Of a DNA stretch of 64,000 bases, positions 10,801 to 21,369 are shown piece after piece (positions within the stretch are counted from its first letter, which is position 1; every line of letters begins with the position of its first letter). Origin of the DNA: Arcuatula senhousia (lineage: Eukaryota > Mollusca > Bivalvia > Mytilida > Mytilidae); assembly GCA_963971305.1 (NCBI GenBank), contig OZ020308.1:34749275-34813274 (forward strand), read 5' to 3'. Position numbers and translations under genes: made by a program. The notes beneath the pieces are model-generated. The model was not told the origin of the DNA. It was given only the letters and a program-made list of their open reading frames with translations, and searched no databases.

Positions 10801-11278
10801 TGATGTGCGCTTTGTTTTTTTTTATTTAAATGGCAATTGATTTCGTCTTGGTCCTTTCAAATGCATCTTGGTACCCCTTTGCTTTTTTCTAAATATAGTT
10901 TGAATAAGCAAATATCTACAGGGCAATTTGTCAAAAGTCCAAAATTCATCAACAACAGAGTGACATACAATAAGAAATGACTGCTGATATGATAAAGTCA
11001 CAAAAACGCATGAAATCAACATTATTTATAAATACAAATAGAGGAATGATAGACTAGAGTAATGTATAACAATATGATTCGGAAGAGTAACAATTTCAAA
11101 ACAGGAAGTCATGCAACCTCTGTCCGTATGACATTTTTTGAGTGGAAGCGTAAGCGATAGTTTTAGTTATTGATGTTAGAGTCAGTGAACAAAGAAGAAA
11201 ATTATATATAAGTAGCGGGAAAAAATGCTTAATCAAAGTCAAAGGTGAAGAGAATCATATAGATAAACAAACTTACCT

Positions 11279-11400
11279 TGATTAATTATCCTTCGGGAGC
11301 CCGCTCCTTTAATTCAATTTAAATCCGTATCGGCCAGCCGATCGGAATTCGGTTCCAAATTATATTAATCAATCAAGCGTGTCATATTCGCAGACGACCA
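11279..11400 (-). promoter_or_regulatory. Possible non-coding first exon and promoter of the Pif-like gene
   Basis: On the minus strand a consensus donor (AATCAAG-gtaagtttg) sits at 11278, and an AT-rich TATA-like stretch lies about 80 bp upstream (around 11357-11370). The coding exon at 8.6 kb begins just after an acceptor, so an upstream non-coding exon is required; this is the best one seen. Not supported by transcripts. Confidence 0.3.
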
Positions 11401-11410
11401 TTTTAGAGAT

Positions 11411-11455
11411 GTATCCGTTACTCTTTTCGTTATTCGGTGTTGTTCTGAGGGCAGG
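11411..11455 (+). CDS. Possible signal-peptide exon of an unidentified secreted protein
   Basis: ATG at 11411 opens MYPLLFSLFGVVLRA, a short hydrophobic leader, followed in phase 1 by G-gtaatt. It lies back-to-back with the possible first exon of the Pif-like gene. A TATATAAG-like motif lies about 200 bp upstream. I could not find a convincing second exon to the right, so this may be chance. Confidence 0.25.
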
Positions 11456-11459
11456 TAAT

Positions 11460-12840
11460 TTGCATACGTAATTGAATAATTTGCATGTTTTTGACAGGAA
11501 AACATGAAACATTTACTTATTAAATTTACATGCTGTCACGACAAATGTTTGTTCTTACAAGAAAAATGCTAATTAGTTTTACGCGTTACAAAATGCAAGA
11601 GAATAAATCAGGGTTTAAAACTTTTCTTAAAGACGATCTGCGAAGTGTTCACAACTTTTCTATCCAAACATTGTCTTACAAATAAGCTATTTAGGTATAC
11701 ATTCGATCAGAATTATGATGTAATTAAGATAGCATTAAGATAACATAGTTAAGCCTGCTTTATGTAATGATATTCTTCAAGCTTTAAAGCTTCAGTTAGA
11801 AAAAAACAGTCTAAAAGTTTAAGCATCACTGTGCCTTTCTACCATCAACAAATAGCCTGTTATTCTCGGTCACCGATGGTGTAAGCAAGGGATATCCGAT
11901 TTAAACTTTGTTATTTAATAGATATTTTAACGGCATCAACAAACCACTTTGTAAAGGTATATAGTTGGAATTCTAGTTCAATTTATCTTTTTTCATATGC
12001 TTGTTTTAACACAATTACAGTATTTTTACATGTTTAAAGAGAAAATACACGCACAAATATGATTTTTTACACCAGATAACCTTTTTAGTTTTAAACAAAC
12101 CATTAAGTTCAAACTGAGTCTCACGTCACTTTTTTTTTCATGGTATGAAACGGACTATGAAAAAACGGAAATCATGTTTTACATATGGGTCATGTTGCAT
12201 AAAACATCAAACTGAAACGCTGTATAAAAACAGCGAAAAAGCTTGATATTTATGACCGGATGAAAGGTCACCTTTGGCAATAGTTGTATCCTTTGTTTGA
12301 TTTTAATGTTTTCAAAGAAATGACAGATACCGCTTTTATGAACGAACAAAGGAGCAAAAAACTCGTGAAAAAATTATTTTTTAACGCCTCTGATATAGTT
12401 AAATAGACATTAAATGTGCGTAAATGTAAACAAGCGTAAGTCTTTTAATCGTTGTCTCTTCGCACCTGCATAGTTAATTAGTTGGTTAGTGATTGCTTTA
12501 CTCCAAAGCAGCACGAATTCGGCTAAATCAGAAGATTCGTGCCTGCATAAGACGCTTATACTAGTAGTCTAACTCTTTTATGCAGTGGTGTCGTTTCAAG
12601 TCTGAATTTATGTTACATAAGCAAATACATTTGCAAATAAGTCTGTGTCATGGGAAACATGGATGCCCCTCATGATTTTTGTTTTCAAAGACCTACTTTT
12701 TCCACATACATGTGGAATACCATATATGGTGTACTAGTTATATTTTTTCTTAAGTTTGAGACAAATGCTTCATATAAAAGAATAAGTTATATCGAAAAGG
12801 TTCATTCAAGTTATTACTACGATGCACAATCGTTTAAAAT
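11460..12840. other. No gene or repeat recognised
   Basis: AT-rich sequence with short open frames only. No splice-compatible exon or structured repeat was identified. Confidence 0.35.
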
Positions 12841-12845
12841 TTCAA

Positions 12846-12975
12846 AATAAAGGTAATAACAAAACTACCGATCTCATAGTCCAGAGAAAATGACAAAAAC
12901 GAATCAGTCATACCGGAGAACTGGTGGATCGCAATGGTCCTGACTTGGTACAGGCATTTCAAACGATACAAGGAT
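12846..12975 (+). repeat. Dispersed repeat, second copy at 29448-29580
   Basis: Begins AAAGGTAATAACAAAACTAC and contains AATCAGTCATACCGGAGAA, GGTGGATCG and GGTCCTGACTTGGTACAGGC. The same blocks occur in the same order near 29.5 kb, where the match continues a few bases further. Confidence 0.75.
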
Positions 12976-13299
12976 ACAAGTTTAAATATAAAATACAAAT
13001 TTCTGTCCATCATACCTAATCCTATAAGATAAGACGTCTTTGGTGCTTTTTATAATTCTATATTGTTAGATTTTCCACATCTGACATTACAGACGTTCAC
13101 AGGATATTAAATTACCTTAAACAAACTTTGTTATAACTTAAGTTATATTGTAAAATATATGATATTTTCAATATTTAGACTTCCCATATTTTTGCATTTA
13201 CGTACATTATTTCCAATTTGATATAAATTTTTTTCTAATATTATTTTATAATTCGAAGCTCCTATTTTGAATAAGAATCATTTTTATCTGGTATTATTG

Positions 13300-13500
13300 A
13301 AATTCTGGTTAATGGAAGGTGCCGAAACGGGATGTACATAATTTAGGTTTAGTTGAGTGGTGTGTAGTCTGCTTGCCAAGGTGGCGCTTTAATAAAATTT
13401 TTGAGAGAAACAAGTTGAGTTTATTTGTGCATTATTTTTGATTAGTGAACTTTAAATCCAGTTCCCCAGATAACCGAAGTAAGTAACATGGTGGAGAACT
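13300..13500 (+). mobile_element. Probable 3' part of a 5' LTR and primer-binding site
   Basis: An AATAAAA signal (about 13392) lies about 100 bp before TAACA-TGGTGGAGAAC at 13484-13499. That junction looks like an LTR end followed by a TGG-starting primer-binding site, and a decayed gag follows. The LTR's left edge and a second LTR were not found. Confidence 0.4.
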
Positions 13501-13705
13501 CAAAGATTAGTATTACGAAGCTTGAAATTCTTGTGATCTTCAACTTTCACACACGTGTCTTGCAGATTGAACAAGAGGTACCCGTCGGCGACACGAGTAT
13601 GTGAGATTTATATCATTACTCATTTGTAAGTTCATAAATGGTTTTATATTTCGATCTATTTGTATGTGAGATTAATCTCATTACAATCATCAGTAAATAC
13701 TATAA

Positions 13706-14212
13706 ATGTCAACACACGACAGTGACACTGAATCAGTTTTTTCCGACGATTTTCGAGATAAACACAGAAATTGACAATGGTATAGGTTATTTACTTACAC
13801 GGCATTCTTCTCCAATACACGATGAATCTGACAACCCTTTAAATCTTGCAGATAACTCCGAAAATTCAGAAAACACAGAACACTCACAATGTTATTTGAC
13901 AATTTACACTCGCCCGCGTTCAATGAAAGTTTTGGTATACCAGAAAACGTAGTGTCACCAGAAACCCCTAAAGTATTGCCCGCTACACATTCATGTCCTT
14001 TGAACCAGTCAATACCCGTTCAAACGCCTTACCATTTGAGAGAGACAGTCAAGATGGAAAAAATAGCAAATTGTAGAAAATTTGGAGGTTATCCCCACGA
14101 AAACGCTGGTCAATTTATTTCTGAGTCTGAATCATATGCAATTTTACATAATATTTCCCCAGACGAGGGTCCTGGAAAGCTTGCTTACCCTAACCCTATC
14201 ATCTTGCATTAA
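13706..14212 (+). pseudogene. Decayed Gypsy-type gag fragment
   Basis: ATG at 13706 opens an acidic Ser/Asp-rich N-terminus (MSTHDSDTESVFSDDFRD). The frame is broken near 13770 and again near 13885. The last frame holds FGGYPHENAGQFISESESYA followed by LHNISPDEGPGKLA, which resembles the start of the capsid-like region of metazoan Gypsy/Ty3 gags (F-G-P-EN-FI-E-E-YA-L). It ends at a TAA at 14210-14212 with no protease, reverse transcriptase or integrase after it. This is an inactive 5' remnant. Confidence 0.6.
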
Positions 14213-14309
14213 AGTTCAGTTTAATTGTTACTAGTAGTTAGTTACTGTTTCAATCTTCGGCTATATCATGGCGATGAACTTAAAAGGGGTGATATGAAGC
14301 AGATACCGA

Positions 14310-14395
14310 TGGGCATCCGAATGTGAAAAGTCCGAAAGGGCAGAGACAAAACCAGCAAACATCAACGAGAATCAGACCACAAAAACTACTGAATA
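14310..14395 (-). mobile_element. LINE 3' UTR fragment, inverted
   Basis: The minus strand reads GGTTTTGTCTCTGCCCTTTC, then GGACTTTTCACATTCGGATG, matching the 3' UTR block at 16.72, 19.50 and 53.31 kb. Confidence 0.55.
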
Positions 14396-14439
14396 TCATA
14401 GACTTCTATTATTATGACAGGGTCGTCCTATGCATAGGG

Positions 14440-14553
14440 GCTTGAATTCTGGTCATTTATATCGACTTTTAAAAAATCGACCCCCTATTCTATGATACCC
14501 ACAGAGTAGATGGTCGATTTTTTTAAGTCGATATAAATGACCAGAATTCAAGC
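14440..14553. mobile_element. Near-perfect hairpin MITE, ~43-bp arms
   Basis: The left arm (14440-14482) begins GCTTGAATTCTGGTCATTTA; the right arm (14512-14553) is its reverse complement with about one indel. The 29-bp loop contains CCCTATTCTATGATACCC. Target-site duplication is not clear. Confidence 0.8.
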
Positions 14554-14559
14554 CTACGT

Positions 14560-15700
14560 GGTTCCATGCAACCACATGGGACACACGTCCCAGTTGCTCT
14601 GTAGGCAAAGTGACCAGACCTGTTGTCATGTATCTGAACGCTCCTAAGTGGACTTTTACCGACAAACTAAGCGCTGCTGTGGGCGTATTTGCCACCGGAA
14701 CCAGTCATTAAAGTTCCGAATAATGCCCTAAAACAAATATGACTGATCTTTAGAATATTGTGATGAACGGTTTAGGCACACCTTATTGTTTTTATTGTAT
14801 AATTCAATTTCATAATTTTGAAATGAGTCCAGTTATTTACAGTCTTTATTAGGGATCTGTGGTTTGGAGACGGGATATTTGATGCAAAAATTACGGGATA
14901 TGGGATATTAACCAGCCCCGGTGCTGAGTTTTGCTGTCCTGTTTTTTTTTTTGATACGAGTACATTTTTTATAGATATTTTTGGTTATCGACCTACCATA
15001 TATTTTAATTCAAACGTTGCTGATGAGACGTTACTCCTTGAAATATGAATATAAAACATTAACATATTGCCCTTTTATTGATACCCGCTTTTGAATTTTT
15101 TAGTATGTTTACTGTTTTTCTTTTATCTGTCAGCTTCACAATGGTATATCGGACCCAAACTCTTGTTATAAACTTCTCGACTAACTCATAAATATTTGCA
15201 CAATCGAGTCATTAAGTACCCTACATATTCATGTCATTTTTATTGGGCAATAGGATGCACAAATATTTGTGCTGTTGCATTTTTGGCTAATTGAAAATCT
15301 AGTTTAAAACATTACTGTCAAAGTTTAATTTCAATTTGTTCCATTTTGGGGGTTGGCATGTAAAAATTAATCTAGGCTTCGGTGATTCATTTATTTGTAG
15401 TCAATTAATATTTGACAACCATCAATCTGGGTGTCAACAAACAAAAAAAAAGCTTTTGATTTAATTATCTAAAATAATTGTTATAATATTTGCATATGTA
15501 CATAAATTTTAATTCATTGCATATTTAACGTAATGGTTTATGTGATTTTAATAAAGGAAGTTCACTGCTATTTTTGAAAATAATTGGGTCTGATTCCTTT
15601 TATAAAAAGATCACGAGAAAAGGTACAAATTTACGGCTGGAAGGTTCATTCCCTCGTTAAACTAACACGGTTTCACCCGGTGGTTCTTTCGATATGCCTG
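14560..15700. other. No gene recognised
   Basis: AT-rich. No exon or classified repeat was seen between the hairpin element and the SINE. Confidence 0.35.
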
Positions 15701-15719
15701 GACCCAGTCAGAACATTAC

Positions 15720-15985
15720 AAGGGTTTGTGTGTGTGTTGGTGTTTAACGCCCTTTATCGACGCACCTGAGCCAGGAAGGGCGGTCAGTGTTTAATGGTGG
15801 AGACCAGCAACCTTGGGCAGGTAACTGACAAACCGAATCACGTACAGTTGGGGAAGTCCCTTTTTTTTGTTAAATACAAACGGGACCCGAACCCAAGATG
15901 AGAGGTGATCAGCTAGTGATCAATAGTGTGGCATTTAAACCAACACCTTTGACCAACCGGCCATGCAGGCCCCCTAAGTTCTTTT
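15720..15985 (-). mobile_element. tRNA-derived SINE, inverted copy
   Basis: On the minus strand there is an A-box-like GGCCGGTTGGTC (15961-15950) and a B box GGGTTCGGGTCCCG (15894-15881). The body matches the plus copy at 41.6 kb: AAAGGGACTTC, TTTGTCAGTTACCTGCC, ACTGACCGCCC, GGCTCAGGTGCGTCGATAAA, then GGCGTTAAACACCAACACAC. RNA polymerase III promoter boxes on one side and a CA-rich tail on the other define a SINE. Confidence 0.75.
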
Positions 15986-16149
15986 GTTATTTGTCCACTC
16001 CCAGACATAGACATGTCTTCGTTTTGTATTTAGTAATTGTAAACACTGGCAAATTGAAAACTGTGCATAACGTAAACAAAGAAAAGGACAATATTTGTAT
16101 TTGTAATAGGCAGCAGTCTAATTCTTACTAGTCTGTTGTCTACCTTTTC

Positions 16150-16790
16150 CTTCTATTGTCCTCTATTTTATCAAAAATCATACACCTAAAAAAATCCGAA
16201 CTGTCTTTAATTTGCTTCAGACGGCAATTTATAGCTTGCCAACTGGAACTTTGGTGTAATTTTGTTAATGCACCGCCTTTTTGTACTTTTGTTTTTTTTT
16301 TCTTGCGGGACTTTCATCGATTTCCTTTGGCAGAGCGTCACGTCTGACACTAAAATTGCTAACGCAAGATTATGTTGCTCCTGGGTTGCTGTCTTCACTC
16401 AAGAAATTTTACGGAAGACATTAGCGCACCTATATAAAAATAGGATTTCTATCTCTCATATGAGTGCAGGTGTTGATTTATCATATGATTTTGTTCTGTC
16501 CTCCTTTATCGGATTAGACACACTGAATTGACAACTGACAGCGTGAAGGGTGTGCTTTAGCATACAGGAACTGCTTAATATTCTTCTGGAGCACCTGAGT
16601 TCACTCTCGTTACGATTTGAGTTCGCATTGTTGATTTCTGTTGTTTTTGTGTTTTATGTTTTGGTTTTTTTTTCGTGCTATTCTCATTCTTATTTTTTCG
16701 TGCTGTTCTCATTCGTGTTAACTGGTTTTGTCGTTGCCCTTTCGGACTCTTGACACCTGAATGTCACACTGGTTCCGCTTTGCTTCTTTT
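16150..16790 (+). mobile_element. LINE-like retroelement 3' end (decayed C-terminus plus 3' UTR)
   Basis: At 16325-16425 translations give fragments such as SSLKKFYG-like sequence (CACTCAAGAAATTTTACGG shared with 53.03 kb). The 3' UTR follows: GAGTGCAGGTGTTGATTT, GTGTGCTTTAGCATACAGGA, CACCTGAGTTCACTC, GTCGTTGCCCTTTCGGAC. 5'-truncated copy. Confidence 0.65.
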
Positions 16791-16977
16791 TTTAAATGTA
16801 TTTTAGATCGGTATTTGCTTTGATATGGCATGGTTTTGTATTTAGAACTTGTGCATGCTCATATGTTCTTTTTTCTTAATTTTACGATTGATATTGAACC
16901 TTTTCACTGCATAGCTCACTAATTTTCGTTCGTGTTTTATTTTTCTTTCTTTTCTGACTTTTCTTTTCTTTCTTAAG

Positions 16978-16983
16978 TTTATT
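16978..16983 (-). terminator. Polyadenylation signal AATAAA
   Basis: On the minus strand, AATAAA lies 56 bp after the stop of the secreted protein at 17039. Confidence 0.55.
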
Positions 16984-17038
16984 ATTTAATTAAAAATTCC
17001 ACCAATAAACAACAAAACAAATTGTAGTATTTCAACAT

Positions 17039-17551
17039 TTATAATGTTGTTAGGTATTTATCTACCATTTTAAATGCCTTTGTTAGTCTAAATTCAAGTC
17101 TTTTAAATCCAGTCGCCATTTTTTTCACAGAGTCTACAAACATTACTAACTCGTCTTTTTGTGGAGCTCCCTCTTTTTGGGCTTGAAGCTGTTCGTATTT
17201 AGCTTTGTTGAAACTAACTTTCCCGCCAACTTTTCGCTCACTGGCCTTTTTCAGTAAATATTGACGCCTAGATGGTTTTGTTGTAAATTCCATAGGTGGC
17301 GCCGTAACTCCCATCATATCCGGTGCGGAGTATGGCGCTCCAAACATGTTGGTATCTCCAAATAATGATCCTGCTCCGCCAGTTTGTTGCATTCCAGTTT
17401 GGGGAAATGTTTCATACATTGGTCCCGCCATTCCGCCTCCCATTCCCCCGCCTTGTTGTATAGAACTCCACACATTTGGAGAACCTGCACCTGGTTCCTG
17501 GGCTCCAGCCAGCCCAAAAAGCACAGAAAGAAATCCAACAAGAGCATACAT
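17039..17551 (-). CDS. Small secreted Gly/Met-rich protein with basic C-terminal half
   Basis: 170 residues from ATG at 17551. A signal peptide is evident: MYALVGFLSVLFGLAGA, then Q. Residues ~20-90 are Gly/Met/Pro/Gln-rich and low-complexity (GGGMGGGMAGPMYE, QTGMQQTGGAG) without cysteine. Residues ~93-170 are Lys/Arg-rich and helical-looking (SRRQYLLKKASERKVGGKVS, FVDSVKKMATGF, FKMVDKYL). I do not recognise the family. Composition, secretion and location 8.4 kb from a Pif-like gene on the same strand make a shell-matrix or mantle protein plausible (inference). The ATG follows an AG acceptor directly (17552-17553, tttagATG), so the leader is spliced. AATAAA lies at 16978. Confidence 0.7.
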   Translation of the reverse strand: MYALVGFLSVLFGLAGAQEPGAGSPNVWSSIQQGGGMGGGMAGPMYETFPQTGMQQTGGAGSLFGDTNMFGAPYSAPDMMGVTAPPMEFTTKPSRRQYLLKKASERKVGGKVSFNKAKYEQLQAQKEGAPQKDELVMFVDSVKKMATGFKRLEFRLTKAFKMVDKYLTTL

Positions 17552-17559
17552 CTAAAATT

Positions 17560-18320
17560 GATTTAGATATCACACAATTTATAATTTTTTATATTTAAAG
17601 AAATTAATGAAATAGTTTCTATAGTTACAAAAGCAAACTATTTGGGCTGTATTCCAATTGGTCCCAACTCATGCCAACTTTAAAGTATTAGTTATTTCAA
17701 ATCAAAAATGAATACAAAAAATAAATATCAAATATCAAATGCTTTTATAGCGGCTAATGTATCAAAGTCTTTTACAAAAAATATCCGCGCCAAACACTGT
17801 TTATGCCTATTCGTCTCAACTTATTTTTTGTCTATTTTGTTTGAAGTTACATCCAGAATAGGGTCTCTGGTAAAGCCATAAGTACAAAAAGGCTTCGAGT
17901 CGCATTTTTATTGAACGCCATATATTTCATCCTTTATAGGGGCTACCGCTGGATATCCCCTCAAAACTCTATGAGTTTTATTTTTTCAATAATGTTGCGG
18001 GTCTCTTTTTTTTATATAAAATTTCAAGGTAGGTCGTTTTAAGCAGCCGTGTAGGTCGGACGTTTCCCCTAAAAAGCGTTTAAGTCGCTGGTCGTTTTAT
18101 TTTACCCTGCGGGGCATCCTATACAAGTTTGAAGAGACTTATCTTTGCGATGACGATTAGAACGGATCATCCACATAAATAAATTCAAATAATCTATGCT
18201 GTGTCATCCTCAAGACATAATTGTTAATGTTCAAAGATGAAATAATACTTTTTTTATGTATTAAGCTTATTGTTTGCATTAAAAGAAACTGTTCGAATGG
18301 TAAATGAACGAAAACATCTT
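17560..18320. other. Predicted leader intron
   Basis: AT-rich with no coding potential or recognised repeat. Confidence 0.35.
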
Positions 18321-18322
18321 AC

Positions 18323-18373
18323 CTGGAATTTGGTCGTATGCTGTCTTAATTATTATTAGTGTTTTATGTCACC
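18323..18373 (-). promoter_or_regulatory. Possible leader exon and promoter of the small secreted protein
   Basis: On the minus strand AAATTCCAG-gtaagatg gives a good donor at 18322. A TATA-like ACATAAAACA (about 18360-18370) lies some 30-40 bp upstream. Together with the acceptor directly before the ATG at 17551 this predicts a ~770-bp leader intron. Unverified. Confidence 0.4.
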
Positions 18374-18574
18374 ATACAACGCATGCAAAGAATATGAAAA
18401 ATGGTTAATTATAGTTTTGCTAATTAGAATTATGAATAGGACTTTATGTAATAAATGTCAATGTATGCATTGTTATATACCTTAATTTGTGTCCTATTTG
18501 CCATAAATTGACTGGGAAATCTTTTATTGTTTTCTAGCTTCCGTATGTTTAGTTTTATTAACGGTCAATGCTTA

Positions 18575-19203
18575 GGGACCGACCATTTAACTTGAAGGGG
18601 GGGCCTTGGTTTTTTTCCTAAAAAAATATTTTGAAAATGATTTTTGATGAAAAAAATATTTTGGCAGCAGTGGGTAAGAAAAAGAAAATATTCTGAAGAA
18701 GAATTTCTGCCATATAAAATAATGCTAATAATAAAAAAAAAATATTCTGTCGCGACGCTTTCAAAAAATAAAAATTCCGTCATGACACATTCCAGATAAA
18801 TGGACGCTGAAATATGTGATACCAGAAAAAGCAGTTTCTGTGTTTGCGAAGCCAACTAAAAAATGTCACAAAGTTGAAATTTTGCAAAATTTTACAAAAT
18901 GTTGACATGTTTGGCGTGATAACTTTGTTTATATTGCATCAAATGAAAAGCGGATTGCTGTAAACTAAAGTTAATTTATCCCACTGTTAGCTGTTATCGT
19001 AGTGCTAAACAATTTAAAGCAGAATGAAAGTAATAAAGAAAATCGCTTACCTACTCTACATGCTACACTGGTGTTTATCCTCCGCGGATGTTGGATCCCT
19101 CCGCGGACGTTGGATCCGGATACCCGGTGTGCATTCACAAAATAATGTTTTCTGGCCAAAACAAAAAACCAAGCCCCCCCCTTCAAGTTAAATTGTCCGT
19201 CCC
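18575..19203. mobile_element. PIF/Harbinger-like MITE, 629 bp, TTA target duplication
   Basis: The left end GGGACCGACCATTTAACTTG, followed by AAGGGGGGG-CTTGGTTTTTT, is inverted at the right end (to 19203). TTA flanks both ends (18572-18574 and 19204-19206). GGG-starting ends with a 3-bp TWA duplication are the Harbinger hallmark. The interior has no transposase. Confidence 0.75.
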
Positions 19204-19389
19204 TTATCCTTAACGTTTTTACTACAAGCAAGAAGTAAAGTTATTTACAAATTGTTACCTTTGTTTTTGGGGTTTTGCAATCCTGAATCATTCTCAGTTA
19301 GTGGTGAGCTGACGTGTGGGTGCTTATAACTCTCATGTTACATTTCTGTCGTTTACTCATGTACAGTTAAGTTGACAGTTACAGTACAC

Positions 19390-19562
19390 GGATGGTAATC
19401 TCCTCCGGAGCCCCTGAGTTCACTCTTGTTACGACTTGAGTTGATTTCCTTTCGGTTGATTTTGTGTTTCTTCGTGCTGTTCTTGTTCATGTTTACCGGT
19501 TTTGTCGTTGCCCTTTCGGACTTTTGACACTCGAATGCCCCGTTAGTGCCTCTTTGCTTCCT
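19390..19562 (+). mobile_element. LINE-like 3' UTR fragment
   Basis: Shares CCTGAGTTCACTC, TTACGACTTGAGTT, TTTTGTCGTTGCCCTTTCGG and ATGCCCCGTTAGTGCCTCTT with the copies at 16.6 and 53.2 kb. Confidence 0.65.
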
Positions 19563-19703
19563 TCACTCATAATATTCTCTTATGAAAACTTTACCGTGAG
19601 AAAAATGTCCGGTTATGAGAAGAGAGAGGAAAATGTACGCATTAAACAGAAAGTGAGTCACATTTGGCATGTTTTATTACATATTTGTAGTGTATATCGA
19701 AAA

Positions 19704-21362
19704 CAAGAGGCTCCCAGGAGCCTGAATCGCTCACCTGGTCTTGATGTCAACCCTATGAAGACTTTTGAATAGCTAAATGAGCTGATCATTTAAGCAAGCA
19801 ACAACTTTTCTCTATCTGCAATAGGTTCATTCTATAAGCCAAAAACACTATTTTTTCCTTTAAGGGACTGTAACCCCAATAAGGGGTCATCTGACAACTT
19901 TGACCCTATGAAGACATGTGTAGAGCTAAATGAGCTGAACATTTAAGTAAGCAACAACTTTTCTCTATCTGAAATAGTTTTCATTCTATAGGCCAAAAAC
20001 ACTATTTTTTGCCTTTAAGGGGCTTTAACCCCTATAAAGGGTCATATGACAACTCCCACCCAATGGAGACTTTTGTAGAGCTAAAGGAGCTGAACATTTT
20101 AGCAAGCAACAGCTTTTCTCTATCTGCAATAGTTCTCATTCTATAGGCCAAAAACACTATTTTTCGCCTTTAAGGGGCTGTAACCCCTATAAGGATTCAT
20201 CTGACAACTTTGACCCTTTGGAGACTTTTGTAGAGCTTAATGAGCTGAACATTTAAGCAAGCAACAGCTTTTCTCTATCTACAATAGTTTTCATTATGTA
20301 GGCCAAAAACATGCAAAAACGCTATTTTTCACCTTGAAGGGGCTGTAACCCCTATAAGGGATCATCTGACAACTTTGACTTTTTGAGGACTTTTGTAGAG
20401 CTTAATGAGCTGAACATTTAAGCAAGCAACAGCTTTTCTCTATCTGCAAAAGTTCTCATTCTATAGGCCAAAAACACTATTTTTCGCCTTTAAGGGGCTG
20501 TAACCCCTATAAGGGGTCATCTGACAACTTTGACCCTATGGAGACTTTTGTAGAGATAAATGAGCTGAACATTTAAGCAAGCAACAGCTTTTCTCTATCT
20601 ACAATAGTTTTCATTCTATAGGCCAAAAACATTCAAAAATGCTATTTTTCACCTTTAAGGGGCTGTAACCCCTATTAGGGATCATCTGACAATTTTGACC
20701 TTATGGAGACTTTTGTAGAGCTTAATGAGCTGAACATTTAAGTAAGCAACAACTTTTCTCTATCTGAAATAGTTTTCATTCTATAGGCCAAAAACACTAT
20801 TTTTCGCCTTTAAGGGGCTGTAACCCCTATAAGGGGTTATCTGACAACTTAGACCCTATGGAGACTTTTGTAGAGCTAAATGAGCTGAACATTTAAGCAA
20901 GCAACAGCTTTTCTCTATCTGCAATAGTTTTCATTCTATAGGCCAAAAACATGAAAAAACGCTATTTTTCACCTTTAATGGGCTGTAAAAGATCATCTGA
21001 CAACTTCGACCAAATGGAGACTTTTGAAGAACTTTTGATGCTGAAGCAGTAGGCTGGCATAAGATTTCATGTATCTCTTATACTTTTTGATTTACAAGCC
21101 AAAAACAGTAGTCTGACCCCCCTGGTCTATTTTTAGTAACGGTGGCCATGTTTTTTGAAGGATCAAAAATTGAAACACAAGTTTGGTGCAGGACACCCTA
21201 AGGATCATTCATACCAAGTTTCATTAAATTCTGTTCAGTAGTTTCGGAGGAGAAGATTTTTGAAAAATTGTTAACAGACGACGACGACGACAGACGACGA
21301 CGACGACGGACGCCAAGTGATGGTAATAGCTCACCTGGACCTTCGGTCCAGGTGAGCTAAAA
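19704..21362 (+). repeat. Pearl-like array: alternating ~155/165-bp units between hairpin ends
   Basis: The array starts GAGGCTCCCAGGAGCCTGAA and ends in a GACGACGACGAC tract followed by the palindrome AGCTCACCTGGACC-TTC-GGTCCAGGTGAGCT. Between them are about eight copies of a unit with CTGTAACCCCTATAAGG, CTGACAACTTTGACCC, GAGCTGAACATTTAAGCAAG and CTATCTGCAATAG. The word CTGACAA falls near 19891, 20045, 20201, 20366, 20521, 20686, 20841 and 20997, so spacing alternates between about 155 and 165. The longer units carry an extra ~10 bp near ATGCAAAAACG. Confidence 0.85.
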
Positions 21363-21369
21363 AAGGAAT

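Larger units (their letters stand above)
8700..11200. other. Long intron or intergenic stretch with few identified features
   Basis: AT-rich. Apart from the simple repeat at 9034-9080, a pearl-like fragment at 10.2-10.4 kb and a LINE tail at 10.69-10.80 kb, I see no exon with good splice sites. Confidence 0.4.
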
